From IMG/VR virus record IMGVR_UViG_3300006751_000197, positions 1 to 20,084 of that record: DNA of 20,084 nt, one strand, 5' to 3'. The DNA is from a virus. Made by a program: the position numbers and the translations under genes. The notes below the pieces were generated by a model, which did not search any database, was not told the origin of the DNA, and saw nothing but the letters and a program-made list of their open reading frames with translations. Of this stretch, positions 1 through 7,691 are shown piece after piece. Numbering within the stretch: the first letter of the stretch is position 1; the number at the start of each line of letters is the position of its first letter.

Positions 1-1
1 A

Positions 2-1363
2 AGTGAGGTAAGGAAGGAGCTTGCATCCAGGGCATTGGCATCCAGGTCATTGCTTGAGTTCACTAAGAGGAGCCATGGGAGCTATCAAGTGAGCTGGCAT
101 CACAGGATGATAGCGGAGAGGTTGGAAGCTGTGGAGAGGGGCGAGGTCGACAGGCTTATGATAAACATGCCCCCCAGACATGGCAAGTCCGAGCTTAGTT
201 CCATAAGGTTCCCTGTCTGGTTCTTGGGGAGGAACCCTGCTAAGAGGGTGATAGCGGTGTCTTATTCAAGGGAGCTTGCCACGGACTTTGGAAGGAAGAC
301 GAGGAACTTGGTGAAGTCGGAGCAGTTCACGAACGTGTTCGATGCGTCATTGTCCGAGGACAGTTACTCTGTGCAGAAGTGGGACCTTTCTGAGGGAGGC
401 GGATATGTAGGAGTAGGGATAGGGGGGACAATAGTTGGCAGGGGTGCGGACATCTTTTTGATAGATGACCCGATCAAGTCAGCGGACGATGCTGACTCTG
501 CCACTTACAGGGACGCAGTTTGGGATTGGTATCAGAACGTGGCATATACGAGATTGGAGAAGGGAGGGGCAATAGTGCTGACCATGACGAGGTGGCACAA
601 GGACGATCTTGCAGGAAGGTTGACGGACTTGGCGAAGAAGGACGGATGGGAGGTATTGAGCCTCCCTGCCACAGGGGATGCGAATGAGAAGGAGAGGGAG
701 GAAGGAGAGGCCTTGTGGCCAGAGAAGTATGACGATGCCTCTTTAAAGAGGATAAGGGAGAACATTGGCACGAGGGCATTCGGAGCGCAGTATTTGCAAC
801 GCCCTGTGATGGAGGAGTCCAGCATCTTCAACCGCAAATGGTTCAGGTTCTATGAGCCTGGGGGGCTTCCCCATGTGTACAGGTACATATGGAGTTGGGA
901 CACGGCATCGAAGGCGAAGGCACAGCATGACTTCTCGGTCGGCACGTTCTGGGCGGAGTGCGAGAATGGTTTTTATTTGGTGTACTTGTGGAGGGAGAAG
1001 TGCATATACACGGATTTGAAGAGGGCGATATTGAATATGCAGTCAGCATGGGAGGCGGACTGTGTTTTGATAGAGGACGCATCCAGCGGTATTCAGTTGT
1101 TGCAAGACCTTCAGGAGACCACTTCCTTGCCCATATTGCCAGAGAAAACAGAGGGCAGGAGCAAGGAGGCGAGGGCGGTGGCCATATCACATTTGTTTGA
1201 AAGTGGCAAAGTTTTCTTCCCAAGGAATGAAGATTTTGTTAATGTATTGGTGGACGAGCTGGTTTCTTTCCCAGCGTCAAAGAGAAAAGACCAAGTAGAC
1301 AGCGTTTCCCAAGCATTGCGTTTCATGAAAAGGCAAGAGGATGCTTGGGTGGAGTGGTTATGA
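2..1363 (+). CDS. terL: Terminase large subunit (5'-truncated by window edge)
   Basis: This is the motor ATPase and nuclease that pumps and cuts phage DNA at the portal. Counting residues from a TTG codon at 35, a Walker A-type loop PPRHGKS sits at 46-52 and a Walker B FLIDDP at 141-146. The RNase H-like nuclease half shows SWDTA near residue 285, then LIEDASSG, then DQVDSVSQAL near the C-terminus, which supply the expected acidic metal ligands. The frame is open to the left edge, and the residues before the TTG (RKELASRALASRSLLEF) look like normal family N-terminus. The real start is therefore probably outside the window, and the TTG is only a fallback. The stop overlaps the portal ATG as ATGA. 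Arginine codons are almost all AGG in the first 90 residues. The family call is secure. Confidence 0.95.
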   Translation, partial: SEVRKELASRALASRSLLEFTKRSHGSYQVSWHHRMIAERLEAVERGEVDRLMINMPPRHGKSELSSIRFPVWFLGRNPAKRVIAVSYSRELATDFGRKTRNLVKSEQFTNVFDASLSEDSYSVQKWDLSEGGGYVGVGIGGTIVGRGADIFLIDDPIKSADDADSATYRDAVWDWYQNVAYTRLEKGGAIVLTMTRWHKDDLAGRLTDLAKKDGWEVLSLPATGDANEKEREEGEALWPEKYDDASLKRIRENIGTRAFGAQYLQRPVMEESSIFNRKWFRFYEPGGLPHVYRYIWSWDTASKAKAQHDFSVGTFWAECENGFYLVYLWREKCIYTDLKRAILNMQSAWEADCVLIEDASSGIQLLQDLQETTSLPILPEKTEGRSKEARAVAISHLFESGKVFFPRNEDFVNVLVDELVSFPASKRKDQVDSVSQALRFMKRQEDAWVEWL

Positions 1364-2646
1364 GCAGTTTTTTACAAAAGATCAGGGACGGCCTGGGCAT
1401 AGTGCCTGATCTTAATCAGATGCAGGATGACCTCTATGAGAAGTCGAGCTTGTTCACTCCTGTGTCAAATACCTTGCTGAGTGGTTTCTTAGAGCAGGAA
1501 AGCACATATGACAAGCTTTCCAAGCAAGGGTTCCAGAAGAACCCTTACATATTCTCATGTATTGACATACTGGCGAATGCGGGGGCGAACCTGAAGCTTT
1601 CCTTGTTCAAGGGCAAGAGGGAGATAGTCAGGGAGCATAGGATACTCGACCTGTTGGACAATGTTTACTACGGGGACTCGAAGCTTTCTTATTATGATTT
1701 CATGTACTTTCTATGGGCTTACTTCTATTTGTCAGGGAATGCTTACCTTTGGGTGGACGTTTCTTCAGGGAAGCCTTCCCAAGTGGTATTGCTATCACCT
1801 TCTGAGATCAGGATAGAGGTGATGGCGAACGAGGTGAAGTATTATATAAACAATAAGCTTTTCAAAAGCAACGGTGCAAAGCTGGTCCATTTGAAGTTCT
1901 TCCATCCTTTCCAGAAGACAGAGGGGATGAGTCCTTTGGGGCCGTGCGCCATGTCGATAGACCAGAACAATGCGGGCAGGGTATGGAACACCAACCTCTT
2001 GAACAGGATGACCAAGACGGACGGCTATCTTGAGTCGAATGCGGGCAGGTTGTCCGAGAAGCAGAGATTGATATTGAAGAATGAGATGGAGGTCAAGACA
2101 GGGGGAGCGAACAACGTCATGAAGACGATGGTGCTGCCAGGTGGGATGAAGTTCCACCCTCTTACTTTGTCAGCGGTGGACATGGACTGGGAAAAAGTAA
2201 TGGGAATGAGCGGAAGGGAGATATCAATGACCCTCAAAGTCCCTGCGGAGCTTTTGGGGTTTGAGAACAGGACTTATCAGAATGTGAAAGAGGCGAAGGC
2301 AGGGCTTTATTCAGAGGCGGTCATCCCTCAGATGAACAGGATGCTGAGTTTTCTCAACAAGGAGTTGTTGACCTTGTTCGGGGAGGGCTTCCATTTAGAG
2401 ATAGACATGGACAAGGTGGACGTATTGAAGCGTGACAGAACGCTTGTGACGAAACAGGCGGTGAGCCTTTTCGACTCAGGGATCGTGACGAAGAACGAGG
2501 CGAGGAAGTTGTTGGGGTATGATGAAGTGTCAGATGGGGATTCTTTCAAAGAGGAGATGGAACCACCTGATTTTACGAATGTGGCAAGGGAAGCGGAATT
2601 AGAGAAAGAACCTAATAATAAGATGAGGGCGGTGAGCGATGATTGA
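1360..2646 (+). CDS. Portal protein, HK97 family
   Basis: The portal forms the dodecameric ring at the capsid vertex through which DNA enters and leaves, and it docks the terminase and the head-tail adaptor. The 428-residue length fits the HK97-type portal family. Typical stretches are KNPYIFSCIDILA near the N-terminus, then FYLSGNAYLWVD followed by LLSPSEIRI, and in the clip/stem half MTLKVPAELLGF with NRTYQNVKEAK. I chose ATG 1360 because it makes an ATGA overlap with the terminase stop and has GGTGGAG just upstream. A TTG at 1345 would add five residues and is less likely. The 3' end overlaps the protease start by 8 bases, so translation is probably coupled. The family is clear from the order of motifs and from its position between terminase and protease. 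Confidence 0.93.
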   Translation: MSSFLQKIRDGLGIVPDLNQMQDDLYEKSSLFTPVSNTLLSGFLEQESTYDKLSKQGFQKNPYIFSCIDILANAGANLKLSLFKGKREIVREHRILDLLDNVYYGDSKLSYYDFMYFLWAYFYLSGNAYLWVDVSSGKPSQVVLLSPSEIRIEVMANEVKYYINNKLFKSNGAKLVHLKFFHPFQKTEGMSPLGPCAMSIDQNNAGRVWNTNLLNRMTKTDGYLESNAGRLSEKQRLILKNEMEVKTGGANNVMKTMVLPGGMKFHPLTLSAVDMDWEKVMGMSGREISMTLKVPAELLGFENRTYQNVKEAKAGLYSEAVIPQMNRMLSFLNKELLTLFGEGFHLEIDMDKVDVLKRDRTLVTKQAVSLFDSGIVTKNEARKLLGYDEVSDGDSFKEEMEPPDFTNVAREAELEKEPNNKMRAVSDD

Positions 2647-3406
2647 GGTGAACATCATAGAGAAGTGCAGGGCTTTGGACATTGACCCTGACCTTCCAAA
2701 GAGCGAGCAGGTCTGGGGAGTGTACTCTGAGGATGGGAAGAGGCTTTTGGGAAGGTATCCGAGCTTAGAGAAAGCAAAAAAGCATTCTAATGACATAGAG
2801 GCAAATAAGGAGGAAGCTCAGATGAAAAAGAAATCTTTTCAATTTGAGGTGAAGAATTTTAATGTTGATGACAAAGAGATAAACGGGGTCCCTGTGAAGG
2901 TGTTCGAGGGATATGCTTCTGTTTTCTCTAGTGTGGACAGGGTGAGGGACGTGGTGATGCCAGGGGCCTTCACCAACGCATTGCAGAAGAATGGCAATCG
3001 TATGATACTTATGAGCAACCACAGGATGAACGTGGGGGTGGCAGATGTCAAAGAGGATTCCAAAGGTCTTTTTGTGAAAGGGTACATCAATCAAGAGACT
3101 CAAGCAGGAAGGGAAGGGTATTCTCTTTTAAAGATGGGTGCAGTGAACAGGATGAGCTTTGGTTACGAAGTGAAAGAGCAACAATGGGTGGAAAAGGACG
3201 GGAAGGAATACAACGAACTAAGGGAACTTGTTCCCCATGAGGTCAGTTTCGTTGATTTCCCTTGCAACTCCCAAGCTGAGATTACTGCTGTTAAATCAGT
3301 AAGTGATGAACCAACAACTGACCCTGAGATTTTGAAAAGTCTTAGGTCTATCAATCAGGGTCTAATTAAATCTACTAATTACTTAAAAGGAGAATCTAAT
3401 GAGTAA
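2639..3406 (+). CDS. Prohead maturation protease, HK97 family (U35/S78), with N-terminal extension
   Basis: This serine protease is packaged in the prohead, where it removes the capsid delta domain and then itself. The protease core spans about residues 66-220. It contains FEGYASVFSSVDRVRD, the likely catalytic His128 in MSNHRM, Ser173 in AVNRMSFGYE and Glu201 in HEVSFVDFP; these assignments follow the family pattern and are not proven here. Residues 1-61 form a separate small segment with WGVYSEDGKRLLGRYPS, a motif I know from short phage proteins or extensions near this gene. A perfect TAAGGAGG at 2806-2813 precedes an in-frame ATG at 2822, so a 194-residue protease without the extension is probably also made, or is the main product. 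The 3' end overlaps the capsid gene by 8 bases. Confidence 0.92.
   Translation: MIEVNIIEKCRALDIDPDLPKSEQVWGVYSEDGKRLLGRYPSLEKAKKHSNDIEANKEEAQMKKKSFQFEVKNFNVDDKEINGVPVKVFEGYASVFSSVDRVRDVVMPGAFTNALQKNGNRMILMSNHRMNVGVADVKEDSKGLFVKGYINQETQAGREGYSLLKMGAVNRMSFGYEVKEQQWVEKDGKEYNELRELVPHEVSFVDFPCNSQAEITAVKSVSDEPTTDPEILKSLRSINQGLIKSTNYLKGESNE
2806..2824 (+). promoter_or_regulatory. Internal ribosome binding site and start within the protease gene
   Basis: TAAGGAGG at 2806-2813 is a full-length match to the anti-Shine-Dalgarno partner. It is followed after 8 bases by ATG 2822, in the protease frame (Met62). The downstream protein begins MKKKSFQFEV and still holds the whole catalytic domain. This site looks stronger than the one for the upstream ATG at 2639, which lies inside the end of the portal gene. 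Confidence 0.7.
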
Positions 3407-4655
3407 TGAGCAAGAAGTGAAAGCCCTGATCGAAGAACAGGGGAAATTGGTCAAGTCTTTTCGTAAAGAGGTTGTGGACAAGATCAACACAAATGAAGAG
3501 AAGAGCAAGCAGTTCGTCAATGACAAAGACGCTAATATGCAAAAAAGGCTGGACGAGATCGAAGAGAAGATCAACAAGTCCAACCGCAAAGTCCTTGAAG
3601 GGGCCTCTGAAGATAATAACAAAGAGGAAAGCAAAGAGCTTAAGGGCCTTTATGACGCTTATGTGAAGTTTGGTGAAAAAAAGATCGATAGAAACGATCT
3701 TGAGAGAATGAAAGAGCTGGCCACTAATGAATACCAAAAGCGTTTGAACAAAGCGGCAGGTGATCCTGTAGTGTCTTACACGGATGCTTCGGGAGGTCAT
3801 TTGATCCCTGAGTTCATGTATCAAACCATTCTCAATAATTTTCAGGAAATTGATCCAATGAGGTCTGAGGCCGATGTAGTTTCAATTACTAGTAATAAGA
3901 TTGAGTTCCATACAGGATTTGACGCAAGTGCTGGATGGGAAGCTGAATCATTTACTTATAATTCAGGGACTGCCCCAGATGCCGCTGATCCTTCTTTTTC
4001 CCGTAAAGAACTTTCTTGCGATGTATTAGCAGGTCAGATCAGGCTGTCACTTGAAGCTTTAGAGGACATTCCAAATATTGGTTCTTATGTTACTGAGCGT
4101 TTAGGTGCTAAGATGGCATATACAGAAAGTTATGCTTTTATTAAAGGAAGTGGTAGTGGACAGCCTCAAGGCTTTGACACTAACACTAACCAAGTTCTTA
4201 TGGCAGCTCAGAGCAATAACGTGACCATGGGCAGTAATACTGTATTTGATTATGATGAGTTCTTTGAGCTTCAATCGGCATTCAAGACAGGATACCAGAG
4301 CAATCTAAAGTGGTACTTCAACCTAGACACCTTGGGCAAACTTAGAAAAGTTCAAGACGGTAACAGTAATTACCTATGGGCAGGTGCTTTGCAAGGAGCG
4401 GCTGAAGCTCACCCTGCTACTATTGGAGGAAGACCTTATACAATACTTCCTTCATTGAGCAACTTAGCGGCAGATTCATACTCGGTATATTGTGGAGACA
4501 TGAAGCAAGCTTATAAGATCATCCAGAGAGTGGGTATGAGCGTTAAGCGTTTGGATGAGTTCCAATATCCAGATGTCCTATTCATTGCTCGTATGCGTAT
4601 TGGCGGAGACTTAGTGTTACCTGAAGCATTAGGTTACATGAAAGGAGCCAGTTAA
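3399..4655 (+). CDS. Major capsid protein, HK97 fold, with N-terminal delta domain
   Basis: This protein builds the icosahedral shell. Of 418 residues, about 1-65 are charged and heptad-like, as in the scaffolding delta domain of HK97 gp5. The conserved shell domain starts after residue ~120, with SGGHLIPEFM and later FIKGSGSGQPQGF, a hallmark of the family. Maturation cleavage probably falls around residues 110-122 (KRLNKAAGDP), leaving roughly 300 residues; the exact site is inference. AAAGGAG at 3386-3392 precedes the ATG, which overlaps the protease stop. Arginine codons differ from those of neighbouring genes: half are CGT/CGC, as expected for a very highly expressed product. An intrinsic terminator follows at once. 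I could not judge whether the HK97 cross-linking lysine and asparagine are present. Confidence 0.94.
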   Translation: MSNEQEVKALIEEQGKLVKSFRKEVVDKINTNEEKSKQFVNDKDANMQKRLDEIEEKINKSNRKVLEGASEDNNKEESKELKGLYDAYVKFGEKKIDRNDLERMKELATNEYQKRLNKAAGDPVVSYTDASGGHLIPEFMYQTILNNFQEIDPMRSEADVVSITSNKIEFHTGFDASAGWEAESFTYNSGTAPDAADPSFSRKELSCDVLAGQIRLSLEALEDIPNIGSYVTERLGAKMAYTESYAFIKGSGSGQPQGFDTNTNQVLMAAQSNNVTMGSNTVFDYDEFFELQSAFKTGYQSNLKWYFNLDTLGKLRKVQDGNSNYLWAGALQGAAEAHPATIGGRPYTILPSLSNLAADSYSVYCGDMKQAYKIIQRVGMSVKRLDEFQYPDVLFIARMRIGGDLVLPEALGYMKGAS

Positions 4656-4671
4656 TAACTGATTAACCCTA

Positions 4672-4697
4672 GGGGATGCCCAGGCATCCCCTTTTTT
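4672..4697 (+). terminator. Rho-independent terminator after the capsid gene
   Basis: The perfect 8-base stem GGGGATGC/GCATCCCC has a 4-base loop CCAG (extendable by a C-G pair) and runs directly into TTTTTT at 4692-4697. It sits 16 bases after the capsid stop, and the ribosome binding site of the next gene begins at its end. All downstream head and tail genes are on the same strand with no obvious promoter in the gap. It probably acts as an attenuator that lets some transcripts pass while giving the capsid gene excess mRNA. Confidence 0.88.
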
Positions 4698-4708
4698 AGG
4701 AGGTCGAT

Positions 4709-4867
4709 ATGGCTGAAGAGAAAAAAACAAAGAAAGCGAAGAAAGCGAAGAAATTAGACCCCACAGCGGTGGAGAAATTCCTTAAAGAGCTGGAAGGCTC
4801 TGAGCTGAAAAAGCACAAATGGGCAGCGAACAATTTGAGGACAGCCCTTAAATTATTGAAGGGCTGA
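4709..4867 (+). CDS. Small lysine-rich protein, function unknown
   Basis: This gene encodes 52 residues. It starts at ATG 4709 behind a strong AGGAGGT (4698-4704) and stops one base before the next ATG. The N-terminal third is very basic (KKTKKAKKAKK), encoded partly by a tandem 9-base repeat AAAGCGAAG at 4733-4741 and 4742-4750. The rest is predicted to be helical (AVEKFLKELEG and NNLRTALKLLKG). The strong ribosome site, clean placement between the capsid and adaptor genes and tight spacing support a real gene. I do not recognise a family. A basic tail next to the capsid and portal could contact DNA or an acidic partner, but that is a guess. Confidence 0.75.
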   Translation: MAEEKKTKKAKKAKKLDPTAVEKFLKELEGSELKKHKWAANNLRTALKLLKG

Positions 4868-4868
4868 G

Positions 4869-5465
4869 ATGGCAGCGATCAAGCTGGTATCAGCGGCCGA
4901 CATAAAGACGTACCTTAATTTCTCAAGCACCAATCAAGACACTTTGATAGGTGAGATGATCGAACAGGTATCTGAGGACATTCAAAGTTATTGTGACAGG
5001 ACCTTTACTGAAGGCACAGATGTACTTGAGTATCCCATAGGAGGGGGAAAGTATTTGTCCCTCAAGAGGTTCCCGATAACCTCAGTCAGCCATGTCAGGT
5101 ACAACACCGACTTTGACTTCACGGACAGCGGTGACGATGTGGACTCTGACAGCTATACCATAAGCGGGGACTTTGATGACTTGGGGCTTATATTCTTCAA
5201 AGGGTACAAATGGCACAATGCAGAAGGCTCGCTGCAAGTCAAGTACACAGGGGGCTATGCGGACACCGCAGATATTCTTAATGTACCTGACGATCTTAAA
5301 AAAGCTTGCATCATGCAAGTGGCGTATTTGATGGACAGAAGGAAGACCTTGGGGGTAAGGACAGCATCTGGGCAAGAAGGAAGCGTGAATTTTCAAGGGG
5401 AGTATGATTTCCTTCCCCATGTAAAAGGGATCATAGATAAATACAGAAGGCTTACAATTGTTTAG
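4869..5465 (+). CDS. Head-tail adaptor (connector), HK97 gp6-like
   Basis: The adaptor ring binds beneath the portal after packaging and lengthens the DNA channel toward the tail. The 198 residues show the usual order for the gp6-like family. First comes an N-terminal helical pair (VSAADIKTYLNF, then DTLIGEMIEQVSEDIQSYCDRTF), next a beta section with LSLKRFPITSVSHVRY, and then VKYTGGY followed by VPDDLKKACIMQVAYLMDRR. The C-terminus ends in a helix with FLPHVKGIIDKYRR, as in relatives that end near a conserved tyrosine-arginine helix. ATG 4869 begins one base after the previous stop, so translation is probably coupled. The position after the capsid gene is the standard one. The family is recognised from the pattern rather than from an alignment. 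Confidence 0.85.
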   Translation: MAAIKLVSAADIKTYLNFSSTNQDTLIGEMIEQVSEDIQSYCDRTFTEGTDVLEYPIGGGKYLSLKRFPITSVSHVRYNTDFDFTDSGDDVDSDSYTISGDFDDLGLIFFKGYKWHNAEGSLQVKYTGGYADTADILNVPDDLKKACIMQVAYLMDRRKTLGVRTASGQEGSVNFQGEYDFLPHVKGIIDKYRRLTIV

Positions 5466-5487
5466 GCCCATCACCAAGGAGGAAGGA

Positions 5488-5700
5488 ATGGCAAAGAATA
5501 AGTGCAAAGTCGTCAAAGGACCTATAAGATACATCTCCAAGGGGGAGAAGGTCATAAAGCAAGAGGGAGAAGGGTGTGATATGGACAATCAGGTTGTATA
5601 TGAGTATTTCAAAAGGCTTGGTTATGTGGAAGACCTGACCCCTTCAAAAAAGAATAAAAAGAAAAAAGAGGAAGTGCCTGAAGATGCCTCTGAAGTTTGA
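5488..5700 (+). CDS. Small basic protein in the head-stopper position, function unknown
   Basis: This gene encodes 70 residues. I chose ATG 5488 because AAGGAGG at 5476-5482 precedes it; the frame is open further upstream from a TTG at 5458, but that has no ribosome site. Residues 10-45 look like a small beta-rich unit (KGPIRYISKGEKV, then a helix VVYEYFKRLGYVEDL), similar in outline to short phage head-region proteins with a Gly-Asp turn. The C-terminal tail is highly charged (KKNKKKKEE). The gene overlaps the next one by 17 bases. In HK97-like connectors this slot usually holds a head closure protein of about 100 residues, but this one is shorter and I see no clear match, so the role is left open. 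Confidence 0.7.
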   Translation: MAKNKCKVVKGPIRYISKGEKVIKQEGEGCDMDNQVVYEYFKRLGYVEDLTPSKKNKKKKEEVPEDASEV

Positions 5701-6202
5701 TTTTACAGTAAGTCAATCTGTACTTTTTGAAAAAGGAGCATTGCCTAGGTTCGTCAATGAGGCATACGTCCATACTTTGGACACTACCCGAAGGGTAGCT
5801 GTGCAAGAGGCAAAAAGGCTTGTGCCTGTAGGCAAATTCTCTAAGTCCCCTGGAGCTTTGAAAAAGTCTATCCATAGTAAGATGATACCTGGGAGAAGGT
5901 TTGAAGGAAGGTTTGAGATCATTGCGGACGCTCAGAACAAAGGATTTTATTATGGGCATTCCATAGAGAAAGGAAGGGGGTCGGTAGAGATAAAAAACTC
6001 CCCTTATTTGATATTCAGGGACGGTAGGACAGGGAAATGGTTGAGAAAGAAGTCAGTAGGGCCTGCTAAGAAAAGGTCTTTCTTAGAACCTGCGGTGAGC
6101 TTTGCCCTGAGCAGGGCGGACGGGTATTTTCAAAATGCCTTGACAAGGTCCATGGACAGGTTTGCAAGAGGCATTACTGTAAAAAGGATAGGAAGGGATT
6201 AA
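5684..6202 (+). CDS. Neck / head-tail joining protein, HK97 gp10-like
   Basis: This probable neck protein of 172 residues sits between the connector and tail genes. The N-terminal helix ends in AVQEAKRLVPVGKF and is followed by GALKKSIHSKM. This matches the gp10-like pattern of a helix, a Val-Pro-Val and a Gly-x-Leu-x-x-Ser-Ile turn. The C-terminal part has KKRSFLEPAVSFAL, equivalent to the family's Pro-Phe-Leu-x-Pro-Ala end. In relatives, members of this family help couple tail to head. The start at ATG 5684 overlaps the previous gene, with AGAGGAAG just upstream. A tail-completion role is a reasonable alternative, but the position before the tail terminator and tube protein favours a neck role. 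Confidence 0.75.
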   Translation: MPLKFDFTVSQSVLFEKGALPRFVNEAYVHTLDTTRRVAVQEAKRLVPVGKFSKSPGALKKSIHSKMIPGRRFEGRFEIIADAQNKGFYYGHSIEKGRGSVEIKNSPYLIFRDGRTGKWLRKKSVGPAKKRSFLEPAVSFALSRADGYFQNALTRSMDRFARGITVKRIGRD

Positions 6203-6205
6203 GGC

Positions 6206-6658
6206 TTGGCAAACTCTATAAGAGAGAACATATTGGCCAAAGTCAAGACCTCAATGGAGGCATTGACAGGAGTAGGCACTGTGCAGAGGATGAGAGTCAC
6301 TCCCTTAGACAATGAAGTGGCATTTCCTGCCGTTTTCATATTTGAGGACAGGGAAGAGATATCCACCCAGGCCCCTTCAGACATGGGCAAGGTGTACAAG
6401 AATCTTTTCGTCACCCTTCAATGTTGGGAGATAGATGATGGGAGTGGGACGAGCGTTCAATTGAACGAGCTTATGAAGAATGTTGAGATAAAGGCCATGA
6501 GCAATCCGAATTGGGATTCATTGGCCCTAGACACTATTCCTATTGAAACTAGGAATTTTATAGATTTAAGTAGCGTCAAAGGAGAGGGATACCTGGGCTT
6601 TGAATTTGACATAAAGATCAGATACAGGCATACTTTCTATGACCCAGAAACCGCCTAA
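6206..6658 (+). CDS. Probable tail terminator / tail completion protein (TTG start)
   Basis: This gene encodes 150 residues and uses TTG 6206 as its start, with GGAAGG at 6191-6196 nine bases upstream. The next in-frame ATG is at 6254 and would remove the conserved-looking first helix (SIRENILAKVKTSMEAL). The protein then alternates beta strands (FPAVFIFEDREEIS and YKNLFVTLQCWEI), a helix (SVQLNELMKNVEI) and final strands (YLGFEFDIKIRYRH). This is the alpha-beta layout of tail terminator proteins that cap the tail tube and join it to the neck. The position directly before the tube gene is right for that role. The family is inferred from layout and place, not from a diagnostic motif. Confidence 0.6.
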   Translation: MANSIRENILAKVKTSMEALTGVGTVQRMRVTPLDNEVAFPAVFIFEDREEISTQAPSDMGKVYKNLFVTLQCWEIDDGSGTSVQLNELMKNVEIKAMSNPNWDSLALDTIPIETRNFIDLSSVKGEGYLGFEFDIKIRYRHTFYDPETA

Positions 6659-6673
6659 CAAGGAGAACGAAAA

Positions 6674-7675
6674 ATGGCAGATATATTATTAACAAGGCAA
6701 TCAGTCCTTTTTGTAAAGACCGAGACTACATATGGGACGGACGTTATTGGAGGGTCAGTTACTGCGGGAGATGCAGTTCTTTCCACCATTCCTGATTTCA
6801 GCTTTGATGTAGAAACTTATGAGAGAAATTTAGCTAGGGAATCGCTTTCTCCTTTAGACCCAAGGGTGACTAATATAAATTGCAGTTTATCTTTCTCCTG
6901 TGAACTTAGAGGAAGTGGCACAGCTACCACGCCCCCAGAGATCAATGCTTTACTAAAAGCGTGTGGGTTTTCAGTAGCTACTGAATCGGCAGCAGTTTTT
7001 TATAACCCTGTTACAACCGCCAGTTCAAGTTGTACTATTTATTTTTACCAAGGCGACCCTGGGCAATTGAAAAAATTGACGGGTTGTGTGGGGAACGTAA
7101 GTTTCGCAGTAGAGCAAGGAGGCATAGGAGTAGCTAATTTTGAAATGCAAGGGAAATTTGACGGAACTGCCGCCTTTGTGAGCAATACTGCAATCCCTAC
7201 TGCCGATTATGACGAGGAGCTTCCTCCTATAGCTCAAAATATTAGTTTTGTGTATGGCAGTGATTCAACTTTTGAAATTTCTTCTGTAGAAGTGAATATG
7301 AACAATGAGATTCAAAACGTAAAAACCATGAACAGTTCTGCTAAAACAGCTACTAATTTCTTTTTGACAGGACGTTCTCCAGGGGGTTCTTTTAATCCTT
7401 TAATAGAAACTTCTGCAGTAGAGAATGTCATAACCAATTTGGAAGGCTCCACTGGAAAGAACCTTCAGTTTGTTTTAGGTTCTACAGGAGGGAATAAGAT
7501 CACTTTTTATTTAGGAGGTTCTCAATCTGGAGGAACTGTAACTGACAGAGATGCTGTTACACTTACTAATCTAGGCTTTGAAGATTCTGATGGATTGGCC
7601 AGGTATAATTGTGAGTACCAATTAGGGGCAGGGTTTGACACGGGGAATGATGAAATATTAATTAAATTTTGGTGA
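6674..7675 (+). CDS. Major tail protein (tail tube)
   Basis: This protein forms the stacked rings of the tail tube. It has 333 residues, is beta-rich and poor in lysine, as usual for tube proteins. Visible marks are the N-terminal LLTRQSVLFVKTETTYGTD, a PEINALLKACGF segment (the conserved Leu-Leu-x-x-Cys/Ser-Gly-Phe of one tube family) and VANFEMQGKFDG, a strand pair common in tube proteins. AAGGAGA at 6659-6665 serves the ATG. The order terminator, tube, chaperones, tape measure is canonical, which makes this assignment strong. At this length it may carry an extra surface domain in its C-terminal third (residues ~230-330), but I cannot recognise one. Confidence 0.85.
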   Translation: MADILLTRQSVLFVKTETTYGTDVIGGSVTAGDAVLSTIPDFSFDVETYERNLARESLSPLDPRVTNINCSLSFSCELRGSGTATTPPEINALLKACGFSVATESAAVFYNPVTTASSSCTIYFYQGDPGQLKKLTGCVGNVSFAVEQGGIGVANFEMQGKFDGTAAFVSNTAIPTADYDEELPPIAQNISFVYGSDSTFEISSVEVNMNNEIQNVKTMNSSAKTATNFFLTGRSPGGSFNPLIETSAVENVITNLEGSTGKNLQFVLGSTGGNKITFYLGGSQSGGTVTDRDAVTLTNLGFEDSDGLARYNCEYQLGAGFDTGNDEILIKFW

Positions 7676-7691
7676 TAAAAGGAGGAGAAGG

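Noticed and set aside
3330-3398. Promoter before the capsid gene (TTGAAA and TCTAAT boxes)
   Set aside because: The spacing between the boxes is about 23 bases and no extended -10 is present.
3396-3824. Reverse-strand open frame opposite the capsid delta domain, looking like hydrophobic segments
   Set aside because: The hydrophobic look comes from the complement of lysine and glutamate codons in the coiled coil (AAR/GAR give TTY/CTC).
4721-4728. AAAAAAAC run in the lysine-rich small gene as a -1 frameshift site
   Set aside because: The phase is wrong: in-frame codons are AAA AAA ACA, which does not fit X XXY YYZ, and no useful frame follows.
5082-5588. Reverse-strand open frame of 168 codons across the adaptor gene
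   Set aside because: It overlaps the recognised adaptor and the next gene on the opposite strand, and its sequence shows no domain pattern; it is a shadow.
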